Assembly (NCBI GenBank): GCA_020832965.1
Contig: JAJHRM010000041.1
Span: 1 to 13,982 of the forward strand
Origin: Thermofilum sp.
GTDB taxonomy: Archaea > Thermoproteota > Thermoprotei > Thermofilales > Thermofilaceae
DNA: 13,982 nucleotides
Direction: 5' to 3'
Shown here: one piece after another, positions 7,639 through 13,695 of the stretch
Layout: the number at the start of each line of letters is the position of its first letter
How positions within the stretch are numbered: position 1 is the first letter of the stretch
The notes under the pieces: model-generated
What the model was told of the DNA's origin: nothing
Databases searched by the model: none
The model's input: the letters and a program-made list of their open reading frames with translations, nothing else
Program-made: the position numbers and the translations under genes

Positions 7639-7656
7639 TACTTATATACTTTTCTC
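7639..7656 (-). promoter_or_regulatory. Promoter of pstS (BRE and TATA)
   Basis: Minus-strand GAGAAAAGTATATAAGTAT contains a purine-rich BRE followed by TATATAAG centred near 7646, about 31 bases before the ATG. This predicts an almost leaderless message. The palindrome CTAATTAG lies just upstream and could be an operator, though at eight bases it may be chance. Confidence 0.65.
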
Positions 7657-7697
7657 TAATTAGTAAGTAGTTAAAATAGAAAGAAGAAATCCTATAT

Positions 7698-8000
7698 ATT
7701 AGCGCGCGCGCTAGGCTATATTTGTCGGCGATGTATCTTACTCCTATTCCGACGTCGACTACTCCTCTGCTGACAAGATATGCTACAGCCTCGTGGGTTT
7801 TAACGCGCGCTACATCGTTTTCGTCTAGAGCCCTGTACAAAGCTTCTTCTATTTCTTCAACCACGTCGTGTACGCGGGGGATATATCTTGGGTTCTGCTC
7901 CTACGGACTTTGCGTAGGCATAGATCATTGTCAAGTTAGAGTCATAGATTTGCCCGTATTCAAGTGGCTCGCACGCTCCAAAAGAAAGGTGATTTTCACC
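7698..8000 (-). pseudogene. moeA: Scrambled fragment of a MoeA-PBP type molybdopterin gene
   Basis: Two pieces in different frames make up this remnant. From 8000 to about 7875 the frame reads ACEPLEYGQIYDSN and MIYAYAKSVGAEPKIY, matching the MoeA stretch around its conserved G-x-I-x-DSN (molybdenum insertion into molybdopterin). Then, in a second frame (7864 to about 7703), VKTHEAVAYLVSRGVVDVGIGVRYIADKY matches the C-terminal periplasmic-binding-protein-like domain (PF12727) fused to many archaeal MoeA proteins. The roughly 250 residues that should lie between them are missing, and the second piece stops where DFIPL would be expected, at a GCGCGCGCGC tract (7701-7710). No start codon or promoter is evident. 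Family assignment is from recalled motifs; the MoeA part is the stronger. Confidence 0.6.
7700..7713. repeat. 14-bp perfect CG palindrome
   Basis: TAGCGCGCGCGCTA is perfectly self-complementary and contains five consecutive GC steps, able to form a cruciform or left-handed DNA. It marks the sharp change from the moeA remnant to the AT-rich pst block. Confidence 0.8.
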
Positions 8001-8005
8001 TTTTA
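7984..8005 (-). terminator. Hairpin terminator after the GltD-like gene
   Basis: Directly at the stop codon of the upstream flavoprotein gene, an 8-bp perfect stem (AAAGGTGA / TCACCTTT, three-base loop, 7985-8003) is followed on the minus strand by TTTCTTTT. It has the form of an intrinsic terminator. The stem also overlaps the first codons of the moeA fragment, which argues that the fragment is not coding. Confidence 0.6.
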
Positions 8006-9004
8006 ATCTTGCTTACCCTTCCTCAGCCACTCGGTTACTCTTTGCGCCGCCATCCTCCCGCTGCGCATCGCCAGCCCAATGTTTGATGGTCCATGTGCAA
8101 CGTCTCCAGCAGCAAAAAGACCCTTGAGCGTTGTCATGTAGTTCTCATCTATCTTTATTGTCCCGTTCGGATTGATTTCTGCGCCTATTTCCCTGAGTCC
8201 TGGAGGTGGTGTTGGCTGCAACCCCACGGCTACAACTAGGGAGTCCAACTCGAGGTCGAACTCCGAGCCCGGAATAACCTCGGTCTTCGCTGTCCTGCTC
8301 GTGGTCGGCTTAACCCTTGCAAGCTTAACCGCTTTAATTTCCTCCCCGCCGATTATCTCCTGAGGTACGGCGTTCTCGATGAACTCCACCCCCAGCTTCT
8401 CCAGGTGCTTGAGCATGTGCTTTGCTGGGGCAACGCTCATCGGCCTCCTGTAGATGAGTACGGGCTTTGCACCGTACTCGAGGGCGGCGAGCTCAGCCAC
8501 GTCCACCGCTGTCAAGCCCGCTCCAACTACTCCCACCCTCCCCCTAAGCTCCGGGGGGCTTGCTTTAACGTAGCCAAGCTTGTAGGACATGAAGTGGAAT
8601 ATCCAGTCCAGGGCGTTGTAGACGTTACGCTTATCCTCTCCCGGAACCCCCAGAGACCTGCCCTTCCACGTGCCTGTGGCTATTAGTACTGCATCGTAGT
8701 CCTGGAGGAGCTCCTCGATCCTGAGGTTCCTCCCGGCCTCGACCTCCGTGTAGAAGCTTACGCCTAGCGCTGCGACGGACTTTATGCTCTCGCGGACAGC
8801 ACTCTTAGGAATCCTAAACTCCGGGATTGCGAAGAGGAGCATGCCGCCCGGCTCAGGCAGCTTGTCGAAAACGCTAACCTTATGACCATCACACCTGAGC
8901 TGGGCTGCCGCTGCTATGCCAGCGGGACCAGCGCCGACAACTGCGACCCTCCTCCCCGTCTCCGGACCCGGCTGGCTACAGGCTGCAAGCCTTATCATTG
9001 CCAT
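8003..9004 (-). CDS. GltD-like NAD(P)H-dependent FAD oxidoreductase
   Basis: A pyridine-nucleotide:disulfide-oxidoreductase fold protein of the glutamate synthase small subunit/NfnB type, moving electrons between NAD(P)H and a partner such as ferredoxin. The FAD-binding VAVVGAGPAG and FDKLPEPGGMLLFAIPEFR are at the N-terminus, IATGTWKGRSLGVPGE in the middle, a second Rossmann motif VGVVGAGLTAVDVAE binds NAD(P)H, and GLFAAGDVAHGPSNIG closes the FAD site. The N-terminal [4Fe-4S] domain of full-length GltD (about 130 residues) is absent, as in other small archaeal versions. The frame is open to a TTG at 9079, but that extension contains a strong BRE/TATA (9045-9060), so I choose ATG 9002-9004 (333 residues). 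No glutamate synthase large subunit is nearby, so the partner is unknown. Confidence 0.85.
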   Translation of the reverse strand: MAMIRLAACSQPGPETGRRVAVVGAGPAGIAAAAQLRCDGHKVSVFDKLPEPGGMLLFAIPEFRIPKSAVRESIKSVAALGVSFYTEVEAGRNLRIEELLQDYDAVLIATGTWKGRSLGVPGEDKRNVYNALDWIFHFMSYKLGYVKASPPELRGRVGVVGAGLTAVDVAELAALEYGAKPVLIYRRPMSVAPAKHMLKHLEKLGVEFIENAVPQEIIGGEEIKAVKLARVKPTTSRTAKTEVIPGSEFDLELDSLVVAVGLQPTPPPGLREIGAEINPNGTIKIDENYMTTLKGLFAAGDVAHGPSNIGLAMRSGRMAAQRVTEWLRKGKQD

Positions 9005-9044
9005 CAGCGCGCCGCACGCGCCATTCGTTACCCCACCGGGTGTG

Positions 9045-9060
9045 GTTATAAAGCTTTTCG
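9045..9060 (-). promoter_or_regulatory. Promoter of the GltD-like gene
   Basis: Minus-strand CGAAAAGCTTTATAAC is a textbook crenarchaeal BRE plus TATA box. An identical 16-mer occurs at 13966-13981 ahead of the broken vapB. The TATA centre near 9050 predicts a transcript start near 9024 and a leader of about 20 bases before ATG 9004. Confidence 0.7.
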
Positions 9061-9101
9061 TTGTGATGAGTTCTGGCAACCCTGCCTAGATTCCAAGCGC
9101 G

Positions 9102-9503
9102 CTACGAGAAGTATTCATCGATGTATTTTCTCCTCCTGTAAAGGATTACGGCTGCTATGTGTGTGCAAATGTTTTTTCTACGTGACCATCCGAACGGTGC
9201 ATTGTAGCACGTGCACTCGTACTTGTCTCCAGCCCATGTGACGAGGTAAAATGGCTTCTTGTCGCCGAAATCTGGGATGCCTTTGACTAGCCACGAGTGC
9301 CGGGATTGTTCCTCAACTGTTCCTAAGAGGTATCGTGCCAGTGACCGTGCGAGCCAGCTCTCTCTGGGGAAGATGCCGTATAGCTGTCTGATGGTTTGGC
9401 TAAGCGAGTCCGTTTTAGGAGAGATTGTGGATTCTTTGACTAGCTTCTCAGCCTGCTTAAGGGCTTCCCGAACGTGGGGTGAATAAGGATTTGTTCTTTT
9501 CAT
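9102..9503 (-). CDS. SWIM zinc-finger protein with Sws1-like signature
   Basis: A 133-residue protein with one SWIM domain, CxCx(n)CxH, at C97, C99, C113 and H115. A118 completes the longer C-x-H-x-x-A form used to define the Sws1/Shu2 family, whose eukaryotic members work with Rad51 paralogues in homologous recombination. SWIM domains bind nucleic acid or protein partners. The N-terminal part is helical and basic without a recognised domain. The start ATG (9501-9503) is backed by a strong ribosome-binding site AAGGGGG about five bases upstream, although it lies 47 bases inside the preceding radical SAM gene. It ends at TAG, directly followed by CGCGC. It is the third gene of an nreA/SplB-like/SWIM set, so a DNA-repair role is likely (inference). 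Confidence 0.8.
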   Translation of the reverse strand: MKRTNPYSPHVREALKQAEKLVKESTISPKTDSLSQTIRQLYGIFPRESWLARSLARYLLGTVEEQSRHSWLVKGIPDFGDKKPFYLVTWAGDKYECTCYNAPFGWSRRKNICTHIAAVILYRRRKYIDEYFS

Positions 9504-10374
9504 TTTGCCCCCTTTCCAGGTACTGGGTTAGTTTGCTTTGGCGCGTTTTTTCTTCTCTGGGGAATGCGGCTTTGCAGTCGACTAGGTATTTGCGGCAGAG
9601 ATCCTGTATGCGGCTCTCAACAGTGTTTATCCAGCGTGGACTTATGGCTAGCATGTTTGGGTTCTTTTCTATCAGGTGTTTCATTGAGTCCCTTATTCCC
9701 GGCTTGGTGTGGAGGTAGTCGTAGTAGACCTTGGACCCTGTCTCTACCGCCAGCGTAATTATCTCTTCCAGGTTTTCCCGGGAATCGTTTAAGTCCCTGA
9801 TTATTGGGCCGATGAATATCCATGTCGGTATCCCCGCCCTGCTCACTTCCCGCAGAGCCTTGATCCTCTCGGCTGGAGGGGGGGCGTTTGGCTCTATAAG
9901 TCGAGATACATCTGGGTCTAGTATTGTTATTGTAAAGCCTACGTCGACGTGGGAAACGTAGCTTTTCAGGATGTCTATGTCTCTCGTTACTAGCGGAGAC
10001 TTTGTCTGTATGCTTACCTTGAAGTTGCCCCGTAGGAGGACTTGTATCCCCCTCCTCGTTAAACCTTCCCCGGCTTCGATGGGCTGATAAGGGTCTGTTA
10101 GTGTTGATACACCGACTACTCCTCTGGGTTTTCTCTTTACCTCTTCTCGGAGTACCTCCAGGATATTTTCCTTTATGTACACCACCGTGCCCCAGTTTCT
10201 CGATACCTCCTCATCTCGGACATACGCCCTAGCATAGCAGTATACACAGCCATGAAAGCAGCCCACATAGGGGTTATATGCATAGTCGAGGTCGTAGAGC
10301 CCTGACTTTGACAGGGCTGTCTTAACCCTTATCCTCTTATAGGTAACCATGCCCGGTTCAGGCGTCCTCCTCAC
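9457..10374 (-). CDS. SplB-like radical SAM protein (COG1533)
   Basis: A 305-residue radical SAM enzyme. YNPYVGCFHGCVYCYARAY (33-51) holds the cluster cysteines C39, C43 and C46, and the NPY-x-GC-x-HGC-x-YCYAR context is typical of the spore-photoproduct-lyase-like COG1533 group. A barrel with STLTDPYQPIE, QTKSPLVTRDIDIL and GFTITILD follows. Bacterial SplB repairs thymine-dimer spore photoproduct; archaeal members have no proven substrate. Its GTG start overlaps the nreA stop by four bases (GTGA). An in-frame ATG at 10348-10350 is an alternative. The 3' end overlaps the SWIM gene by 47 bases. Its place between a repair protein and a SWIM protein supports a role in DNA damage handling (inference). 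Confidence 0.88.
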   Translation of the reverse strand: MRRTPEPGMVTYKRIRVKTALSKSGLYDLDYAYNPYVGCFHGCVYCYARAYVRDEEVSRNWGTVVYIKENILEVLREEVKRKPRGVVGVSTLTDPYQPIEAGEGLTRRGIQVLLRGNFKVSIQTKSPLVTRDIDILKSYVSHVDVGFTITILDPDVSRLIEPNAPPPAERIKALREVSRAGIPTWIFIGPIIRDLNDSRENLEEIITLAVETGSKVYYDYLHTKPGIRDSMKHLIEKNPNMLAISPRWINTVESRIQDLCRKYLVDCKAAFPREEKTRQSKLTQYLERGQNEKNKSLFTPRSGSP

Positions 10375-11609
10375 CCTCCACGCGCATGCGTGGAGAAGTA
10401 GTTCAGAATGGACTCCTGCCTGAGGAGGTTCCTGAGAAGCCTAGACTTCTCTAGCCAGACTTGAAGTGGTAGCCTTGTAGCTTTTCCTAGCCTTTCGAGG
10501 ACTTCCCCAAGCGAACTATACTTTTCGGGCTTTGTCCTGAAAAGCTGGCGAATGTTTTCCCTAACGAACCATACCCCTATGGGCGAAAAGAAGCCTTCAT
10601 AGATTTCCCTAATGAGTATCGCAGTCCCCTGCCTCTTCTCCCTCAGCATGTACTCCGCAGCTGCGAGCCTCGCCGCGTAGTAGCATCCACCTAGACTGGC
10701 GTACGTCGTTCTACCCTTGTACCCCTCGTAGTCCCCCTCAACCTCGATACGGCTGGAAGGATTCCACATGGTATGCGGGAACCATGCTTCTATCCACTCG
10801 TAGCTCCACCCGCGGGGAACGATGATCCCGATAAAGTTATTGTCCTCGTGCTTCCACTGGAAAAACAGGAACTCGGTGAAAGGCTCAAAGTCTTTAATTT
10901 TCTCGATAAGCCTCTGCGAAATCGTCGAGTCTACAGCTGTGATAGACCACCTTGTGGGGACGAGTTTCCTCTGAGAAGCGTAGCCAAGGGCGCCTGTGGA
11001 AAGCATCCTCTGGATGTGGCTGACGGGTATCCCAGACTCGTACAGGTACATGACAGCGTCAGACGCTTTAACGTCAAGCGAATAGTACATTTTCTCCACG
11101 GGTCTCGTGAGCCTAGGCTCGCCGCTGACACGAATCTTTTGAGCTGGGCCCGCGGGACCTAGGGGCGGAGAGAATACGTCTAGGAGGACCCTAAAGCTGG
11201 GCTTCCTGGCGAGAGCCATCTCGATGTCCACCGGGTCCTTGGAGATGGATGCAAGCCTCAACTCCTCTGGAATATCTGCATGCCGGATATCTACTTTTGT
11301 CTCGCCACGGACTACTGCGAGCCTCATCCTCAATATTTCTGATAGAGGCTTTCCAAGCCACTTCTCCTGGTTTTCAAGGAGAGAGGCTTCTCCCCCGGTG
11401 ACTAGGACTCCCAGGCTAAAGCTGACTTTCGGGTACCCGTGCCTGCCGACAAAGACTGTTGGAGGCGAGGGTCCGTGCAGCTCTGTTGCCTCTGGGAGCT
11501 CTATTTCCCTTAAGGCCTTCCAGTAGCTTAGGAGGGGGCAAAAGGGCTTTCCACATAGGTTTCTCGCCCCCCTGCATTTGAGGCAAAGAGCCGCGGCGTG
11601 GCTTGACAT
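10371..11609 (-). CDS. nreA: Archaeal DNA-repair protein NreA with C-terminal PCNA-binding motif
   Basis: A 412-residue protein of the archaeal Nre family (DUF650/DUF651), linked to repair of DNA damage such as interstrand lesions. A zinc-finger-like cluster opens the protein: C9 and C12, then C19-G and C24 in LCGKPFCPLLSYW. Family blocks follow, including PPTVFVGRHGYPKVSFS, PLGPAGPA and the late YYAARLAAAEYMLREKRQG. The extreme C-terminus carries QESILNYF (398-405), an exact match to the PIP box Q-x-x-hydrophobic-x-x-aromatic-aromatic that binds the sliding clamp, as known for Nre proteins. The ATG at 11607-11609 is preceded by GGTAATAA and a shared divergent promoter region. It is the first gene of the set that continues into the SplB-like and SWIM genes. 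Confidence 0.93.
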   Translation of the reverse strand: MSSHAAALCLKCRGARNLCGKPFCPLLSYWKALREIELPEATELHGPSPPTVFVGRHGYPKVSFSLGVLVTGGEASLLENQEKWLGKPLSEILRMRLAVVRGETKVDIRHADIPEELRLASISKDPVDIEMALARKPSFRVLLDVFSPPLGPAGPAQKIRVSGEPRLTRPVEKMYYSLDVKASDAVMYLYESGIPVSHIQRMLSTGALGYASQRKLVPTRWSITAVDSTISQRLIEKIKDFEPFTEFLFFQWKHEDNNFIGIIVPRGWSYEWIEAWFPHTMWNPSSRIEVEGDYEGYKGRTTYASLGGCYYAARLAAAEYMLREKRQGTAILIREIYEGFFSPIGVWFVRENIRQLFRTKPEKYSSLGEVLERLGKATRLPLQVWLEKSRLLRNLLRQESILNYFSTHARGG

Positions 11610-11635
11610 TTATTACCTTACATTTACTTCCTCTT

Positions 11636-11652
11636 AGGATTTTTAAGTAAAT
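11636..11652. promoter_or_regulatory. Divergent promoter region of nreA and the AmrS-like gene
   Basis: The 54 bases between the divergent start codons contain ATTTTTAAGTAAATC. Read rightward, TTTTTAAG sits about 22 bases before the GTG at 11664. Read leftward, TTACTTAAAAAT lies about 36 bases before the nreA ATG. One TATA-like element, or two overlapping ones, probably serves both genes. Confidence 0.45.
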
Positions 11653-11663
11653 CTTGGTGTAGA

Positions 11664-12851
11664 GTGAAAGTGAAGAAATATTTTAGCCCTCAGGATGCCG
11701 TAAACGGGATGTTCAGGAGCAAGTTGTGGACGTCCGAGAAGGAGTGCCGGGTCTGCGGTAAGAGGTCCCCTCTAATATCCGAAGCCATAGGAGTGTGCGT
11801 TGAGTGCCTGAGAAGCAACCCGGAGGCGGTAGAGATCGCAATGAGAACGCATTACACGGAGAGGGCGAGATGGGGGTTACCTCGAGAGCCTCCTAGGGGT
11901 GCGAGGGGGGTTAGGTGCGGGTTGTGCGACTTGGACTGCGTTATTCCCGAGGATGGTGTAGGGTATTGCGGGCTCGTGAGGAACGTTAATGGCAGAATTG
12001 TTCACCTCTCTGGGCAACCGCATACAGCGATACTGGAGTACTACTATGACCCACACCCAACTAACTGTGTTGCGTACTGGTTTTGCCCAGGCGCCACTGG
12101 CAGAGGTTTCCCAAAGTACTCGTTGAGGAGGGATGGGGAGCGTGGGTACGTCAACCTAGCAGTGTTTTACGGGGCGTGTAACCACGACTGCCTCTTTTGC
12201 CAGAACTGGTTCTATAGAGAGCTCCTCGTGAGGAGGGAGCCTAGGGTGGGCATTGATGAGCTGCTGGGAGCGGCTTTGGACAGGAGGGTGACGTGCGTCT
12301 GCTTCTTTGGCGGGGACCCAGGACCCCAAGCTCTACACGCTGTCTACTTTTCCAAGAGGCTCCTCGAGGCGAGTAAGGGCAGGGTCATGAGGATCTGCTG
12401 GGAGTCTAACGGGCACTTCTCGACAGGGATCCTGCCAACGGTCGCTAAGCTGTCCCTTGAAACTGGGGGGATAGTAAAGTTCGACCTGAAGGCTTGGAGC
12501 CCTGGCGTCTACAAGGCGCTGACAGGCGTGGATGTGGGAAACCTTTACAGGAACGCGGAGTACGTGGCAAGGCTTTCAGGGTCTAGACCCGAAGTCCCCT
12601 TCTTCACTGCAAGCATCCTACTTGTCCCAGGCTACATCGATGAGACTGAGGTGAGGAGTATAGCGGGCTTCCTCGCAAAGCTATCCCCAGACATACCGCT
12701 AAGCCTACTGGCATTTTACCCGAAATACCTGATGGACGACCTGCCACCCACTAGCAAGAGGCATGCATACGAGGCCCTAAGAATAGCCAAAGAAGAGGGA
12801 CTAGAAAAGGTATGGATAGGCAACTCATGGCTTTTGGGAAACCACTACTGA
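11664..12851 (+). CDS. PflA/AmrS-like radical SAM enzyme with N-terminal zinc ribbon
   Basis: A 395-residue radical SAM protein of the COG1180 group (pyruvate-formate-lyase activase-like, AmmeMemoRadiSam branch). The core cluster motif is YGACNHDCLFCQNW with C172, C176 and C179, and FFGGDPGPQ is the glycine-rich SAM-binding strand. Before it, CGLCDLDCVIPEDGVGYCG (C85, C88, C92, C102) is the cysteine block typical of AmrS-type proteins. A further zinc-ribbon-like pair CRVC/CVEC (C28, C31, C45, C48) is extra. Single cysteines C135 and C141 follow. The usual AMMECR1 and Memo partner genes are not in the window. Start is GTG 11664-11666; a second GTG at 11670 is possible. The target substrate is unknown. 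Confidence 0.87.
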   Translation: MKVKKYFSPQDAVNGMFRSKLWTSEKECRVCGKRSPLISEAIGVCVECLRSNPEAVEIAMRTHYTERARWGLPREPPRGARGVRCGLCDLDCVIPEDGVGYCGLVRNVNGRIVHLSGQPHTAILEYYYDPHPTNCVAYWFCPGATGRGFPKYSLRRDGERGYVNLAVFYGACNHDCLFCQNWFYRELLVRREPRVGIDELLGAALDRRVTCVCFFGGDPGPQALHAVYFSKRLLEASKGRVMRICWESNGHFSTGILPTVAKLSLETGGIVKFDLKAWSPGVYKALTGVDVGNLYRNAEYVARLSGSRPEVPFFTASILLVPGYIDETEVRSIAGFLAKLSPDIPLSLLAFYPKYLMDDLPPTSKRHAYEALRIAKEEGLEKVWIGNSWLLGNHY

Positions 12852-12854
12852 GGA

Positions 12855-12862
12855 AAAAATAG
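12855..12862 (-). terminator. T-tract after vapC
   Basis: Minus-strand ATTTTTTCC lies about 15 bases after the vapC stop, in the narrow gap to the convergent radical SAM gene. It fits a simple archaeal T-tract terminator; no hairpin is visible. Confidence 0.35.
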
Positions 12863-12876
12863 AGAGTTTAACTATC

Positions 12877-13317
12877 TTAAGGAAGATTTTCCCCTGGGAG
12901 TATCACGATATCTCCAAAGTTTTTGAAGTGACTATCAAATGTATAAATTTTTGTAATTCCCTCCTCCTTCATTTTGAGATAGGCAACAGCGTCATTAAGA
13001 CTAACTAGATACCGTCGCGCAATGAGTATTGCCCTTTTATAATCTTCAAAGGTGACGGCCAAAACGTCAATATTCTCCCTTGAAAAAAGCGTAGAGACTA
13101 GACCTAAAGCTGCGGTTAGGCTGACTCTACTCTCAATGATATTTGCTATCTCACATATATGAACTGTACTTGTTGCAACAGGTAAACCTTCCTCCACTTC
13201 TTTTATTATAGCCTTAGCTATCTCTTTCATTTTTGCCTCCTCTTTTGTCAAACTCCTCCTAGGAGTCAAGTACGCATGAAGAAACACTGAGGAATCCAGA
13301 AAAGCAATACTACTCAT
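12877..13317 (-). CDS. vapC: PIN-domain ribonuclease toxin VapC
   Basis: A 146-residue PIN-domain protein, the RNA-cleaving toxin of a VapBC pair. The four acidic residues that hold the metal ions are in place: D8 in FLDSSVFLHAYL, E56 in HICEIANIIE, D109 in SLNDAVAYLKMK and D128 in YTFDSHF. The length is normal and there are no stops, so it is probably active and held in check by the preceding antitoxin. The ATG (13315-13317) overlaps the antitoxin stop by eight bases. The gene is more AT-rich than the radical SAM gene beside it, which fits the mobility typical of such pairs. Confidence 0.92.
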   Translation of the reverse strand: MSSIAFLDSSVFLHAYLTPRRSLTKEEAKMKEIAKAIIKEVEEGLPVATSTVHICEIANIIESRVSLTAALGLVSTLFSRENIDVLAVTFEDYKRAILIARRYLVSLNDAVAYLKMKEEGITKIYTFDSHFKNFGDIVILPGENLP

Positions 13318-13528
13318 AGAGAGCCTTCCTTAGCTTATGAGTATCCGTAAAATCATCTACATCTACTTCTATTGAATCAAAGAGATCCGTCAGTTTAATA
13401 GTCTCTAAAGGTTGAAGCTTAATCTCGTTTTCAGTAGCCTCTATGACGAATACTCTAGACTTGATCTTTTTCCTTATTTTTGATGGAATTACTATGCGTC
13501 CTTGCTTATCCATTTTTACAATCTCCAT
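13310..13528 (-). CDS. vapB: AbrB/MazE-fold antitoxin of VapC
   Basis: A 72-residue antitoxin. The N-terminal AbrB swapped-hairpin DNA-binding domain is MEIVKMDKQGRIVIPSKIRK, with the family GRIVIP core. The C-terminal acidic tail (EVDVDDFTDTHKLRKALYE) should wrap around the PIN toxin. It is first in the operon and overlaps vapC. The ATG (13526-13528) lies about 27 bases after a TATA-like AATTATATG centred near 13555, so the message is probably leaderless. VapB-type proteins usually repress their own promoter, and TATGCCA repeats just upstream are candidate operators. Confidence 0.9.
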   Translation of the reverse strand: MEIVKMDKQGRIVIPSKIRKKIKSRVFVIEATENEIKLQPLETIKLTDLFDSIEVDVDDFTDTHKLRKALYE

Positions 13529-13539
13529 GGCTTTACATC

Positions 13540-13600
13540 TATACCATTTTTAATTATATGCCATATTTTAATCTTATGCCACAATTTTGTTCATGGCATA
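13540..13600. repeat. TATGCCA repeats at the vapBC promoter
   Basis: TATGCCA occurs at 13557-13563 and 13575-13581, inverted as TGGCATA at 13594-13600, and with one mismatch (TATACCA) at 13540-13546. The spacing is 17-19 bases throughout. The copy at 13557 adjoins the putative TATA box of vapB, so binding of VapB or VapBC there would block transcription (inference). Confidence 0.6.
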
Positions 13601-13605
13601 CTGTC

Positions 13606-13695
13606 TTAGCGCGCTATTATTACTTGAAAATGTTTTCTTTCACATAAAGTCACCCTAGCATCATTTGAGCCGCTCTTTAGATATTCAGCAGACAT
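13606..13695 (-). pseudogene. Remnant of a second vapC toxin
   Basis: A 29-codon frame begins inside the end of the broken antitoxin (11-base overlap), exactly where vapC would start. It encodes MSAEYL, then SNDARVTLCERKHFQVI, which resembles the end of a PIN domain (an acidic residue, then the KHF box), and stops at TAA next to GCGCGC (13609-13614). The roughly 100 residues that should lie between are missing. Position and tail motif support a vapC origin; the assignment is inference because so little remains. Confidence 0.45.

Noticed and set aside
7622..7864. Reading this stretch as an independent 80-residue gene
   Set aside because: Its start is arbitrary, its last 30 residues run through the CG palindrome into the pstS promoter, and its core matches only an internal part of a larger MoeA-PBP protein. 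It was annotated as part of a pseudogene.
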